A stretch of 64,000 nt of DNA from Conoideocrella luteorostrata. Taxonomy: Eukaryota > Ascomycota > Sordariomycetes > Hypocreales > Clavicipitaceae. Position 1 is the stretch's first letter; each line of letters begins with the position of its first letter. The stretch is taken from NCBI GenBank assembly GCA_032433595.1, contig JASWJB010000039.1, forward strand, positions 124,001 through 188,000, in the 5' to 3' direction. Below, one piece after another: positions 19,331 through 31,816 of this stretch. Under the pieces are notes generated by a model. It saw only the letters and a program-made list of their open reading frames with translations. It ran no database searches and had not been told where the DNA came from. The translations under genes were made by a program, and so were the position numbers.

Positions 19331-22300
19331 ATGATGCGGTTTACATCGGCTGCGCACGCAGAAAAGGCTACTGTAGAGGGGACCAATGAATCACAGGACA
19401 GCCAGGCAATTCTCGACGCCCACAAGGCGGAATTCGGGGTTGGCACGGTACGTGGGCTGTGAATCGGTTGTGACTCGACACCCTGGTCGCATTCAAACTT
19501 GCTGATACGCAGCAGATGAGCAGTTCGCCACCGCATGGCCGCTTCAAGGCAAGCAACGCCAGCCCTCAATGGCAAGGCGCTTCAACTGACTGGCCGCAGA
19601 AGCCCAACCTACTTCCTGTTCCTGTCGCCCAAACAGAGACCCGGTCGCCTGCGTCAGCCACTAAGGTACGTTGCTATCCCGGCATCAACAAGGATGACAG
19701 TGCTGACAACCCTGTTCCCCCGAAAAAGCAAACATCGACAGCTGGCTCTGGCGTGTTGACGAATGCCACCGTGAACGAACCACAAATCGATGGCATGCAC
19801 GACCAAGTTGAATTGCCAGATACAGCACCGCCAGTTGAAGGAGAATTTTATCGAGATGACACGGACGGCGTGACTGCACAAACCGATCATGCAGCACAAC
19901 AACCCCTAGTGAATACCGCTGAGAGGCCTTTATTGTTGGCTAATTGTGGACAAGACGTGCCTCCGAAGAAAATGGACGTGTCGCAGCAAACGCCAACACA
20001 GGTCAATGATGACCGCGACTACACGACGTTTTGCGAACAATTACCGTCGAGCCCGACCGATAATTACACGCAGCCTATAACCAATGACGAGCCCCGGACG
20101 TTGAATCCAGACGATACAGGAGCTGTTAACTTTGGGAATCTTAGCGAAGTCATTAGGCCATCATCCCAAGTATCCGAAGATGGAGGATTCGAAAATACTC
20201 GAGGCGAGTGGAGACGGCCGGACGATACATCACAACTGATTTCGAACCCAGAATTCACTCCATACAAGCCGCAAGACTATCCACCAGAAACCCCCGCCTT
20301 GCCCAAAAACCCATTTCAAACCAAGGGCAACGGCGTGGTGCCTTTTGGCGGGACTCAACTTTTCGGGCAGACGCAAATGCTATCTTCAGCAATGAAGTTA
20401 GCGAGTCCAACGTCGTCCCGGCCGTCACCACATGTCCTCCTCAATTCAATCTCTCCAAATATTATGGAGACTTCACCATTAAAGAACCGAGCCAATGTTT
20501 CATCACCCACGGATATTCGAACGTCAAGCCCTACAAGGTTACATGAAGTTCCTGCAACTTTACTCAAGGATAAGACCCTTTCCAATGTCGCAGAGGAGAC
20601 GCCTCGATCGCAGAGAGATGAGCTGATTCCGGAGTCACCTACATATCAAACGCCAATGCCATCTGTTGTTCAGAAATCTGTTCCCATTGCTCATTATGAG
20701 CCTATGAAACATTCTCAAGAGCGAAAGACATCAAACAGAAAGCCTCGGCAACCCAGGATGTTCATGGAGAGCGATTCGGATTCGGATGATGCTGTACAAA
20801 AGCTAGAGCGGAGGAAGCGAGTCGAGCGAAAACGTGCTGCGGCGGCGGAAGAAATGGCCAAGGTTAGTTTTATGCGCACGCAGCGCAGACTGTCTGATGA
20901 GCTGCCTGGCAAGAAGCGACGGAAAATAGACACAGCTATCAATTGCGACGAAGATCTTCACAAACAAGATGGCCAAGCTCAAGAATTCGTTCGGGACTCG
21001 CAGAGGGTTGTTCCGGAGTCTACCGAACTGCCATCCACAGAGTCAACGAAAGCTACTGCCTCTAGTGGTGAGGCAGAAATTAAGGCTCAAAAGCTGGAGG
21101 AGACAACTGTCAATGCACAACAACCTGATCCAGAACCACTCGAAGAGGAAATGATTCCTGCTACTAGTCCTGTTCGTTCTTCGCCTGCCATCTACCGAAG
21201 AGATGCGCCGTCGGCGTCAGAACCAGAGTTGCCCACACTTAGAAGAGGCGGGACGGAACAAGAGCAAGATGGGTCCGATAGTTCATCCCTACCACCGGTC
21301 CGCCGACGCTCTCATCGAACATATGGGAGGATGGGGAGAACCCGTCTAGCCGTGGTATCATCCGCGGACGGAGCAGAAACCGAGAACCAAACACCCGAAG
21401 AGCAACCGCGACCGATAGAAATATCAAACGAGGTGAATCAAACCGCACAAAATGCAGAGGATGCTTCTAAACCTAATGACATGCCCACAAGTTCGTATTC
21501 GGAGCCTCCAATACCCATGGGCACTCGATCAAGAAGAGGAGAAGCAAAGATGCTTACGCCACGTCCACCCTCTGCTACCAATCTGAGGTTTGCGACATCA
21601 TCTAGTTTAACCAACCTTTCAGGCACGCCTGTACCGTCGTCTAAAACAACACCAGGTACGCAGAATTCGCCTGTCTCGGACCGAACAGAGTCAGTTAAGC
21701 CTATATCACCCGATGCAGGCGCACGAACACTCCGAACGCGCACCAGACATGCAGCCAGTTCCGAGTCTCCACAGGCAATAAACAAGACTATGAGACTGTC
21801 ACGACGGTCCTTACGAATGGATTCCGATTCTACAGATGACCTGCGCTGCTCCCCGTCCGCAACGGCCTTAGACAGAAGCACTGCGTATTCCAAGTCAGGG
21901 CGGTCATTTCGGACGAGTCTGGGCCCTCTGGGCCCGGCATCTCGAACCCGCCGCTTATTTGACGGCATGGTGTTTGCACTGTCATTTTCCGAAAAGCAGA
22001 CGCAGAGGACAAAACTGGAAGCCAAGATCACACAAGCGGGTGGGACTATCCTACACGAGGGTTTTCAAGAGCTGTTTGAGCCGTCAGGCTTGGCCCAGTC
22101 TACCAATACAAGCCTTGACGACGGCGAATCTCCCCTTAAACTGGCCAAGGCAAACGATGAGTGCGGGTTTACTGCTGTTATTGCAGACGCTCATTCCCGG
22201 AAAGCCAAGTATATGCAGGCATTGGCTCTTGGTCTGCCTTGCTTAGCTCCACAATGGGCACACATGTGCTTGAAAAAGGGCGAGATTGTGGATTGGATGC

Positions 22301-22788
22301 CGTATCTACTGTGTGCAGGAGCATCTCAAGTTCTCGGAAACGCTATTCGATCTCGCGGGCTGTTGCCGTACCCTGCTATGGAGGCGAGCCTGGCTGACAT
22401 TCTAGAAACGCGAGACAGGTTCTTGCACGACAAGAAACTACTTATCGTCATGGACCAGAAAAAATCGCGCAAGGAGACAAAACAACATTATCTATTCCTC
22501 GCCTTGGCATTGGGACCGTCGGTCGTTTCCAGGGTCTCGACGGTCCAAAAAGCTGGTGAGGCGGTACGGCTTGCTGAACAGGGTGGATCACCATTTGGAT
22601 GGGTGTATATGGATCCCTCGATGGGAACAATCGAGTCGATATTGGCGGCTGCGCAAGAGACCGGGAAAAAGAAGCGGAAGTCAGTTGCTGCCGAGCCTGT
22701 TGGACAAAATCTGTGTATATTAACGGACGAACTCATGATTCAAAGTCTAATACTGGGACGAATGGTGGAAGCAGGCGAAATGGATTAG
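19331..22788 (+). CDS. DNA-damage checkpoint mediator, Rad9/Crb2/53BP1-like, tandem BRCT
   Basis: Model join(19331..19447, 19513..22788), 1130 aa. Exon 1 encodes 39 residues ending AHKAEFGVGT with SQ motifs. The 65-nt intron has a GTACGT donor and ends in the tandem acceptor GCAGCAG. Rad9/Crb2 proteins bind modified chromatin and phosphorylated H2A at breaks, are phosphorylated at SQ/TQ sites by Mec1/Tel1-type kinases and recruit the Rad53/Cds1 effector. Seen here: a long disordered Ser/Thr/Pro/Glu-rich region with many SQ/TQ and SP/TP sites; basic clusters (for example LERRKRVERKRAAAAEE, and KKRRK at about residue 500); then two BRCT domains. The first runs from about residue 852 (RLFDGMVFALSF, GGTILHEGFQELF, ending LPCLAPQWAHMCL). 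The second is at about 985-1110 (KKLLIVMDQKKSRK to LTDELMIQSLILG). A Tudor-like domain, normally just before the BRCT pair, is not evident. The checkpoint role is inferred from domain order. Confidence 0.82.
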
Positions 22789-23540
22789 CGGCGTCTGGTA
22801 TGGTACTGTCTTGAACTCATTGGCATATTCGAATATAGGTGAACTCTAGAAGAGGAGTTGGATCAGATGGCGGCCGCAGCCGGCAACGGCTAGGAATTGG
22901 AAGAGTAAAAATTAACAAACTACACTGTGGCACTGCCCCAAAGCACAGCCCCTAATTGAATCCGCATCTACGAAGTGCTCTGTACGAAAATAAACGCTGG
23001 GCTGGTAGCTCGTCAGCTGCCGACGTTCACGGCATGATGGCTGTGCCCATAATGCACATCCACCATCCTGGCCTGGATCCTCACTCCACACTGCCGGTCG
23101 ATCGCTGCCCCACAAGATTGGCCGATCCCCGACGCAAATTGTCGAGAAATGGCCTAATTAGGAAATTGTCAAGATTCTTGGAACTGCCTACGTCAACGGC
23201 TGGACTATTCTGGGCATGGGCATTTTTACATGTCCTCAACTAGATGGGAGAATCCACATCCATGTGCGCAAGGCATTGGTATTTTGGGGGTTAGTATGTC
23301 CTAATCAAACCCTCTCGGATTTTTTTGCCGTGCGCCTGTCTCCGAGAATGGAAATGTGTCCTGCCAGGAAGGAGGCAGGCCGCAGCGAGGGATCTGTCTG
23401 CTCGCGAGTATATAAAGCACGCAGATCCTCCTAGATTCTATATTCACAAAGCTCAGCCGTCCATGAACTTTTGATCAATCCGCACAATCTATAACCATTT
23501 CACTGTCCCCATCTTTGCAGTCCACGCACACAGCATCACC
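22789..23540. other. Intergenic region upstream of the tubby-like gene
   Basis: No gene supported. The distal end contains a TATA box and a Ser/Pro-type CT-rich leader for the next gene. Confidence 0.5.
23409..23416 (+). promoter_or_regulatory. TATA box of the tubby-like gene
   Basis: TATATAAA lies 125 nt upstream of the ATG at 23541, a plausible core-promoter position for a fungal gene. A CA-rich leader follows. Confidence 0.5.
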
Positions 23541-23542
23541 AT

Positions 23543-23575
<33 letters not shown>

Positions 23576-24185
23576 GTACGACTCTGAGCCCGAGGAGCAC
23601 CCCAACTCCGCACCTCCAGAGGCCGTCGTCAAAACCTTTGCCGTCTACAACACCAGCACCCGCATAAACTTCCAAGTGCGGCAGGACAACTCCTCAGGCC
23701 CCATCGTTTACCACGTCAACAACTCAACATTCAGTCCGGGCACGCCGGACGTGCAGCTCCGTCGAGGCGACTCTAAAGACGGGCCCATGGTCGCGTTCGG
23801 CAAGTTCCACAACCTCAACAGCAATGTCACGCTCGGGCTGGGCGATCCCAGCCAACAGCCGGTGTTTGAGGAAATGAACAAGGAATCCAGGCTGACTCAC
23901 TCGGAGTACGTGATGGAGGTGCAAGGGAGGCGGTATGTCTGGCGGAGGACGATTGGGAAGGGCCTGTTTGCGAATTACGCGTGCTTGGACGGCGCGACGG
24001 GTCGGTTGGTTGCGTATTTTGCGAAGACTGGCGCGAAGAGTCTCAAGAAGGTTGGCAGGCTGTGCTTTACGGCAGAGCTTGAGGAGGCGCGGGAGCGGCT
24101 GTTGCTCGTGTCGTGGTTTGCGATTCGGGAGAAGGAGAATAGGAATGCATGGTATGTTGGGGGGTTTATTGCGGGTGCGAATTAG
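23541..24185 (+). CDS. Small protein with tubby/LURP-one-like fold (putative)
   Basis: Intronless, 214 aa. The protein opens with ten consecutive Gln codons, all CAG (23544-23573), followed by an acidic linker. The remainder (about 30-210) is a series of short beta-strand-like segments (FAVYNTSTRINFQVRQ, IVYHVNNSTFSPG, VAFGKFHNLNSNVTLGLG, YVMEVQGRRYVWRRT, RLVAYFAKTG). They resemble fungal members of the tubby C-terminal-like/DUF6593-type proteins, which are related in fold to phospholipid scramblases. I recognise the general pattern, not a characterised orthologue, so the fold call is tentative and no function is claimed. A TATA box lies upstream. The uninterrupted CAG run suggests length polymorphism between strains. 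Confidence 0.55.
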
Positions 24186-26509
24186 GCGTAGGTGCGGAGG
24201 ACGGTTTGTGCGCTAGGGGTGTGCTGCTGTTTTATATTGAGATGTGGGAATTTGTTCTGGAAAGTCTGGATTGGATAGGCTATACGTGTTGTTCTATATG
24301 ATTATATCTAAAATGGGCCGAGGTGAAAGTGAGTAGGAGTGGGAGTGGCTGAGTCAAGAATTGATGTTCCACCCATTTATGTGCTTCGCCACGCGGGACA
24401 GAAGCCATCTTTAAGCTTAAATATATTTTGCTCCACTGAGGCACTGCAACTGAAATGGATGTCTAGGATGTAGCATCTCCGTGCAAATATGTGTGAATAA
24501 CCGACAGATGTAAGTGTCTCCTCGCTTACATGTTTGTGCCCTCGGCCGCTCATGCGGCTATATGCTTTGATTGAGCTTGGCGGCTGCGGGTCTGTATATA
24601 TGAAACTAGCATGGACATTTTTGGAGCCGAAAGGCGAGCCTTGTTATACAAAGTAATACCTTACAACACTCCGCGGACAACACCGTCATTATTCTCGTCA
24701 AGGACGCCGTCTCTCTGCTCTTGGCCTCCAGTTTCGGGCTAATTTCATGTTGATGTATTTGCTTTAATTGTGGTCAATCACCGTCGACCTAGGTCGGTGA
24801 CACATGGGGGTGGGTTTGCACGTCACACTCCATTCGCCATTGAACGATACGAGGCTTGCCAAGTCTAACCGGAATGCCAAGCCCAGTAGCTACAGGGTGT
24901 TCGGAAGGAGCGGCGATAAAAGCCAAGCTCACTTGCTGTGCATGGAATGGCATCAACCAGCTGTTTGGGTTAACTACTCACAGCTTGGGCCTTAGCGAGC
25001 CGTCTCTTCGTGATTGTGTAGCAAGCGAAACGTGCCTTTCCGTCGCATTCATTATCGCACCGTCATATCCATGTTACGAAAAACTTGCCATATTTACGCA
25101 ATGATCACGACATGTGGTGTAGTATGTATTTCTAGGTCAATGAAATGGTTATTTTATGGTGCCACGTCGTTGCGTTGCAAGTGAAGTGAAACTTGCTCCT
25201 AGGACCGATCAACTACGCCTATTGTGATAGCTTGAGCTGGGGTTGTTATAATTCAATTTAAGTGCATGGCTAGATTAGTGGTACCAGCAGACGGAGAGAA
25301 CGAGTTTTCATTTTCACACGAAGATGCTTGAGGAGAGGTGCGAAGACATGTTGGTGTCATTGCCAGGCAGTCACAAAGTGAAGCCATAGCCGGCTGATGC
25401 ATTTTGTAGCTTGAACTGCGTGGTCGGGCTAATTGAGGCAAAGAGCGGCGGGTGAATCATCATTGTTGGGATGCAGACCTGAACTGCGTCACGGGCGTCC
25501 TCATTTGCTCGAAGACGTCGGCTTCATCAAATTGCGAAGCAGTCACCTGACTGATAGTGGCCGTGGAGGTGCGGTGGCGCTGGACACAGACAAGGATCGG
25601 TGAGTCGATTTGTGCGAAGTCCGAAAGAGTTTTAAGGGGCTTTCCATTGAAGATGCGACGAGAATCCTATGAACATCCTCGGACATTTTGTCCCGGCGGT
25701 GCGACAGCCTTCCTTTTGGTGGCTCGCGGGAGTGCCGGACGGGAATCCTTGTTGGCGAGGCACCAAAGTCCGCGCGGATTCAGGAGCTGGTCGCGTGCCC
25801 GCCATTTTACAGCTGTCCGTCTGGTCTTTCCCCACCACCCGCCGTCCACCGCCAAACATTAAGCCCGAATTCCCATCCACGGTCCATTCGTTCAGATATC
25901 CATTTCGAGGCATCGGCGTGGAGGGCTCCGTGCACCGACTCGATCGGAGGAGGGGCTGATTCCATCGACGCCCCGGCCATGTGGCTTGAGCGTTGCAATA
26001 GGCTAGACAATTGTCAATTTCCTTGGCGATATCTTGGCAGCTGTTGCTGGTGGCTCAGGCTCCGTTGCTTCCATCTTAGTATGATATCGCCGTGCCCAAC
26101 TTTAAGGTGATCAGGTTTTGATCTTCCACTTTGGCGGGTATTTGGGGTATATGCCCAGGCAGGTCGGTTTGTAAGAGGCAGTCAACGTATTTGCCTGTTC
26201 AAGCAAAGGCCGCTTGCTATCGTTCCGTAGATGCCGTGCAGAACAAGTCAAGATATCAAGGGCTCTGCCTTCCCAGCTGATGTAGCTTCCGGCGGGCATT
26301 CTTCGTTCCTGCTTTTCTCTTTCCCGTGCTGCTCCGCTGCTATACAAGTAAATACATCTCGTCCATTGCTTCGATCTTGCGCCTTTGTACATTGACATCT
26401 TTCTTATTACGCTGCTCCGGTTGAAGCACAGCAGCGCGAAGTCGTACTCTTGCGGACCAAACCTCTTACAACCCCCATTCTATACATCTTCGACAGTCAT
26501 TTTTTCATC
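24186..26509. other. 2.3-kb intergenic region upstream of the PAP2 gene
   Basis: No supported gene. Frames at 25557-26110 (+) and 25632-25913 (-) overlap on both strands and have no domain. The last 200 bases are a CT-rich leader-like stretch (about 26280-26500). Confidence 0.45.
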
Positions 26510-27904
26510 ATGGCGGTTGGCGCTTTCCTTGAGCCCCTCGCTGTAGTTACTTTATTGTTTGGTGGCGCTTGGCTCAACAGAAATAGAGACTACAGCTTCA
26601 GCAAAAGCCGAACCGAATGGGCGCCATTTGAGGGAAACTCAGGGAAAAAAAGCGATGAGTTCGGCAAAATAAATGCCTCGCAGGAGATATTTGGATCTTC
26701 TGGGGGCGGCTGGAGCCAAGCATTGTCGCCGTGGCTGCAGGAACCTCCAGCACTGCGCCGTCGGAAAATCAGAATACTTGGGTATGAGAAATATGTGACG
26801 TCGCCCAACACCCTAGTATTCAAGGATCGTTTCCTGAGCCGAGTATTGCGGAAATACCCCTTTCTTGTTGAAGCCTGGTACTGGGCGCTTATATACTGGG
26901 TATGCGCACGAATATATTGAGCTAGTCATCCGTCTTGGTCGAGTCTACTGATATGTCTGCAGGTCTATCAACTTGGCCGAGCTTTTTCTGCCTTGACACT
27001 AGTTCAAGGCACCGTCAACGTTGCCCGTCGACATGCATTAGAAGTGATTCATGTAGAACAGCGGCTACATATCTTTTGGGAAGTACCTATCCAGAAGTTT
27101 TTCCTGCAGCGCCCGACATTGCTGCTTTGGATCAATCGCGTGTACTCGTTCATTCACATACCCGGCACGATATTTTTCCTAGTAGCACTCTACTACGTAA
27201 CGACGACCCGGAAGCGTCGTGACATAACGGGTCGAGCTCAGAAGGACAATGTTGCTGCTGGCCCAGGTCTTTATGAAGCCCGACGACGGACCATGGCGGT
27301 GTGCAACTTGATCGCATTCGTTGTCTTTACGTTGTGGCCCTGTATGCCACCGAGACTGCTGAGCGACCTCGAATATGACGGAGACAGTGCCGTCGAGGCC
27401 AAGAGTTTTGGATTTGTCGATACTGTTCATAGCGTCGATGGGGAAAGCAGCGTTTGGACCACGAACAAATTTTGCAATCAATATGGTCGGTGTTCCTCAG
27501 GCCAAGTCGTTGAACTACACCGCTAACATTTCGCAGCTGCTATGCCGTCGTTGCATTTTGGCTACTCATTGCTCATTGGATTGACAATCGCCACGCTTCC
27601 CGTGGCTGGCCTCGGACTTCGTCCTACATCATGGACAAGAGTCGGTATCATCGCGTTCGGCATGTCGTATCCGTCGCTTATTCTGACGGCGATTGTGGCC
27701 ACTGCGAATCATTTCATTCTCGATGCTGTTGCCGGTGCCATTGTGTGCGGCATCGCTTGGCACGCCAATGGAATTCTGTTAAACCTGTGTATTATTGAGG
27801 ATTACTTCTTATGGATGGTTCGGATTCACAAGCCCGTCAACTACACCGATCCTGGAACAGCAGTCGAGCTCGAGTTTGAGGATGCAAACCTGAGCTCCCG
27901 TTGA
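26510..27904 (+). CDS. PAP2-type integral membrane protein (Aur1/Ipt-like), 3 exons
   Basis: Model join(26510..26899, 26963..27485, 27537..27904), 426 aa. Introns are 63 nt (GTATGC...CTGCAG) and 51 nt (GTCGGT...CGCAG with a perfect CTAAC branch site). Both junctions restore family sequence: IYW|VYQLGRAFSA and FCNQYAAMPSLHFGYS. The PAP2 phosphoryl-transfer motifs are visible: PSLHFGYS with His311 and NHFILDAVAG with His363 and Asp367, the catalytic His/Asp arrangement of lipid phosphatases and inositol-phosphoceramide synthases. There are about six hydrophobic segments. This matches the fungal PAP2_3-type family annotated as Aur1-like or integral membrane protein. Substrate is unknown; a phospho- or sphingolipid headgroup reaction in the endomembranes is likely from family knowledge. 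The second donor, GTCGGT, is off consensus. Confidence 0.85.
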
Positions 27905-28816
27905 AAGTTCGTGCGGAAACTATTCTGCGGAGCCGAAGGCCGCAATCTTTGGTGTCACCAACAAGTGAGCTCAGCTGGCTGGTTTCTGTCCCACTGCTAG
28001 GCTTATCGAGGCGGGCATGATTGACATGGCTCGAGACACGTCATCTCGGTCTGCTGCTTTACCATGGTGTTGGTGGCTGCACGTCGCCGTACTTGTACGC
28101 AACGGCATTTGACAACGCCAGTCTTGGACGGCGGCGAGTCGAGAATCTATATCTGAATGACTCAAGTCTGACGCGATCAAGTGGAATTATAGGTTATGGG
28201 CCCACCATATTAATTTTAGATACATATATGTAGCATGTTTCTCCCTTTTTAATTTAATTTTAATTGCTCATCCGTGTTGGTTCGGGTATTATCATCGCAT
28301 TCAAAATGCTGATGATATGTTTCTGTTGCATCGTACCCGTCCCGAGTATCTGGTGCAGGCGTGGACAACTCCGTAAGTCGTGACGACAACACTTGCGCTA
28401 GCACGCAGTGCAAGCCGCCCGGAGCGTGCTCCCAATGGTACAGGTACCGTCTTGGACCAGCAATCGGCTCCCCTGGCCCGGTACTGCTACAGCCGGTTTG
28501 CCCCGCCATGATGGGACCGCGTGGACGGCGGGGCGCATGCCGCGACTCACACCAGCTGCCAGTACCGTTCGTCGTCATTCTGGTTACTGACTGACCTTCG
28601 ATCCCAAGACTCACATGTTTCCCACATACAAATCACGCACGAGGCCTCCTTACGACAGGTCAGGCACACCTCTGCACTCGTTGGATACACTTTAACTAGG
28701 TATCATCTTTTGTCGACGTCGCCGTTGTCTCTTCGGCAAAAAGGACTACCGACTTCAGCACAACTTATTTGCCCCGCAGCGCTGTGCTTGCCACCTCCAG
28801 CAGCATCGCGAATACC
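27905..28816. other. Intergenic region between PAP2 and Gyp7-like genes
   Basis: No gene supported. It holds the 3' end of the PAP2 gene and the promoter of the Rab GAP gene. Frames at 28249-28820 overlap on both strands without a domain. Confidence 0.45.
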
Positions 28817-31429
28817 ATGACCTTGACACAACGGTCGGGGCGGTCGTTCGACAATTCAGCGCATTCAACATCGCCTTCCGCAAGCTTTTACGCCATGAGT
28901 GACGATGAGGAAGGCGGCTATAATACCGTCACACACATAGAGACGGGGCGAGGAGTGAAGTTGCTGTTTTCCAAGAGCAAGGTGTGTTGGCTTTCAACCA
29001 CTTGCTAGATACCGTTTTTGATTAGATGCTAACAGAGATCCAGGTCTATGTGCATCCGACTCCATCTGCAAAAGATAATATTCCAGGCTATATAGCGCTT
29101 TTACAGCAAAAGCCATCGGCATCTGCCCGTCCGACATCCTCAGCTTCTCAGGAATCAACATCCCCAGCTTCCTCCGATCTTCTGCTGGCGTGGGTTCCTG
29201 AAACTGCGCTTGGCGACTCCGCTGGCATCTACGTCAAAGTTGACCTCTGTGATGGCGACTCACCCCCCAAACAGTCGTATCTTGTCCCTCCACCTCCAAC
29301 AGTGACAAGCCACAGCGGTTCTGTTGGTGGTTACTCGTTTGCCATACCTGTTAGTGCCATTTATTCGCTTCTTATACGACCACCGAGTCTGGGATGGTGG
29401 TATGGCTCCATCATCATCAACTCTCGGGCAGGCGACAGCTTTCCTGCACTGTTCTTTCACGACGATGAGTGTCAGAGCACCATTCTGCAGAAGAAAAAGC
29501 TGACCAGGGATAATTTCGATCCGTTTGGTGAAGGCGGACAGATGTTTTGGGGAGCCGACGAGGTGTTGCGATGGATGAAGAGATATACCAAGATCGAGAG
29601 ATCGGGGGCTGAGCCCAACGTCTACCTTGTGGAGCCCAGCCAAGAGGATTTGGAGGGATTTGGTGACAGGGCTGGTGTATCGAAACTGGGTGTTAAAAAT
29701 GGTGCACGTGCGGGCAGCAGCCGAGATGCGGAAATGGATCCATTCGTTAAATTTGTCAAGGAGACCGGTTGGAATATCATGAATCAATTCAGCAAGGTTA
29801 CCACGTTTACAAGAAGAGCGGCCCAGGACTTTGCCGAGAACAGCAACCTGCCCCCGCAGGTGAAAAGATTACTAAAGAACCCCGAGGTGCAGACACTGCA
29901 AGATGAATTTGACAGCGCCAGAATCTACCTTGCTCGATGGGCTATGAGCATTGCCGAGCAGAGCGAGCGGGACCGTCGTACCCGAATCTGGACGGTGAAG
30001 GATGTTGTTGACCTGGAGGACACAGATGTTGGCGAGTTTGAGCTGCTGGAAGGCGCCAGCGCTCTGTCACTTGAGGAGAGACGTAGAACGTTGACAATGG
30101 CTGAGTGGGAGACGTTCTTTGATTCAGAAACCGGACGGTTATCCTTGACGATGGACGAGGTGAAAGAACGCATCTTTCATGGTGGGTTGGATCCTGAGGA
30201 CGGTGTTCGCAAAGAAGCCTGGCTGTTTCTCCTTGGGATATACGAGTGGTATGGAACGGCCGACGAGCGAAAGGCGCAGATTGCTTCACTGCGTGACCAC
30301 TACTATCGATTGAAGCACTCTTGGTGGGAGAGGCTAGAGGGGGAAGGAGGCGAAGGCGAGACAGGGGAATGGTGGCGAGAGCAGAAAGGACGAATTGGTA
30401 AGTCTTTTCTTCTTATTACAAAATTGTGTTGTCAATGCTAACGATTCCCACAGAAAAGGATGTGCATCGAACAGATCGTCATGTTCCCATCTTCCAAGGC
30501 GAAGACACACCACACCCCGATCCTAACTCCCCTTTCGCCGAGGTTGGCACCAATGTGCACCTTGAGCAGATGAAGGAAATGCTCCTCACCTACAACGAAT
30601 ACAACAAAGACCTCGGTTACGTCCAGGGCATGTCTGATCTCCTCGCACCCATCTACGCCGTCATCCAAGACGACGCCATTGCCTTTTGGGGCTTCCAAAA
30701 GTTTATGGAGCGCATGGAACGTAACTTTTTGAGGGATCAGTCCGGCATGCGAAGCCAGCTTCTCACTCTGGATCACCTCGTCCACTTTATGGACCCAAAG
30801 CTGTGGAATCACTTGCAGTCGACGGATAGCACCAATTTCTTTTTCTTCTTCCGCATGATCCTGGTCTGGTATAAGCGCGAGTTTGAGTGGATGGACGTGC
30901 TGAGGCTCTGGGAGGGCCTGTGGACGGATTACTTGAGCGCCGAGTTCCACGTGTTCATCGCATTGGCGATTTTGGAGAAGCATAGGGATATTATCATGGA
31001 GCACCTCAAGGCTTTCGATGAGGTTCTCAAATACGGTACGTCTGGCTGGTATAACCCGTGTCACTAAGAACGATAGAAGAAGACTAACCCCCTTTTTTTG
31101 TCGCAGTGAATGAGCTGTCCAACACGATGGATCTTGAATCTACGCTCATCCGCGCAGAGGCGTTGTATCGCAAGTTTCAGCGTTTGGTGGAAGCCTTTGA
31201 CAAGAAGCAAAACTTCCCCGCCCCAAGACTTGGATCTTCATCTGATACACAGTCACCAGACAACACAGCTGGCAAGACCAAACAGGCATCTAGTGGCAGC
31301 AAGGACAAAGACAAGGATGCGCAGGAGAGAGTGATTTCCCCCGAGTTGAGGCGATTGCTCAGCAGGAAAGTCGAGGTGCTGCCGCGTAAGACGGTGGCAC
31401 AGCACGGAGACGGGATGCCTGGGCAGTAG
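28817..31429 (+). CDS. GYP7: Rab GTPase-activating protein, Gyp7-type TBC domain, 4 exons
   Basis: Model join(28817..28981, 29044..30397, 30454..31035, 31107..31429), 807 aa. Introns of 62, 56 and 71 nt have GTGTGT, GTAAGT and GTACGT donors and join in phase (LLFSKSK|VYVHPTP, KGRI/EKDVH, LKY/VNELSN). Gyp7 stimulates GTP hydrolysis by Ypt7/Rab7, acting on late endosome and vacuole fusion. The N-terminal half contains the Gyp7-family Rab-binding-like region (TGRGVKLLFSKSKVYVHP, then DNIPGYIALLQQ). The TBC domain begins at about residue 432: IFHGGLDPEDGVRKEAW supplies the arginine finger, about Arg444, and DLGYVQGMSDLLAP the glutamine finger, about Gln564. A helical tail (SNTMDLESTLIRAEALYRKF) closes the domain. 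I chose the start at 28817 over 28895 because the Ser-rich leader is shared by homologues. Convergent with the Mso1-type gene. Confidence 0.92.
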
Positions 31430-31816
31430 AGTAGGCAGCAGCACTTTGTATGGGGCATGGGATATGACGGATGGACTGTATCGTATCATTTGGCGTTGCT
31501 TAGCGTATATTCTTAATTGAGAAAATCTTATTCTTGCGGCGCTTCCTGAATATCGAACTGCGGTGTTAGCCCAGTGAATTTACGGCAGCTGACCACAGAA
31601 TGCCTAGCTTTGCCTCGATGTACAGAGACACAGATTATACGGCACTCCTTGACAGGAGGGTGAAGTACACGACAACCCTTCCGCCCATGACTCTCTATGT
31701 CAACACTGAAACGCCGCCCATCCCAGCGCATCATGAAGCAAATAATAATGTATTAAGTAATAGTTTTCTTTTCGACGCCCAGCATCGAATGCCGACCTGC
31801 ACATTCCTTCGTCACC
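31430..31816. other. Convergent 3' interval between Gyp7-like and Mso1-like genes
   Basis: About 390 bp between two stop codons on opposite strands. It should contain both 3' UTRs. No other feature is visible. Confidence 0.5.

Noticed and set aside
19666..19741. Possible second intron in the checkpoint gene (GTACGT...CGACAG)
   Set aside because: Its 76-nt length would shift the frame, while the unspliced frame stays open through the whole gene.
30438..31064. 208-codon minus-strand frame across the TBC domain
   Set aside because: Antisense to exon 3 of the Rab GAP; the plus strand has the arginine and glutamine fingers.
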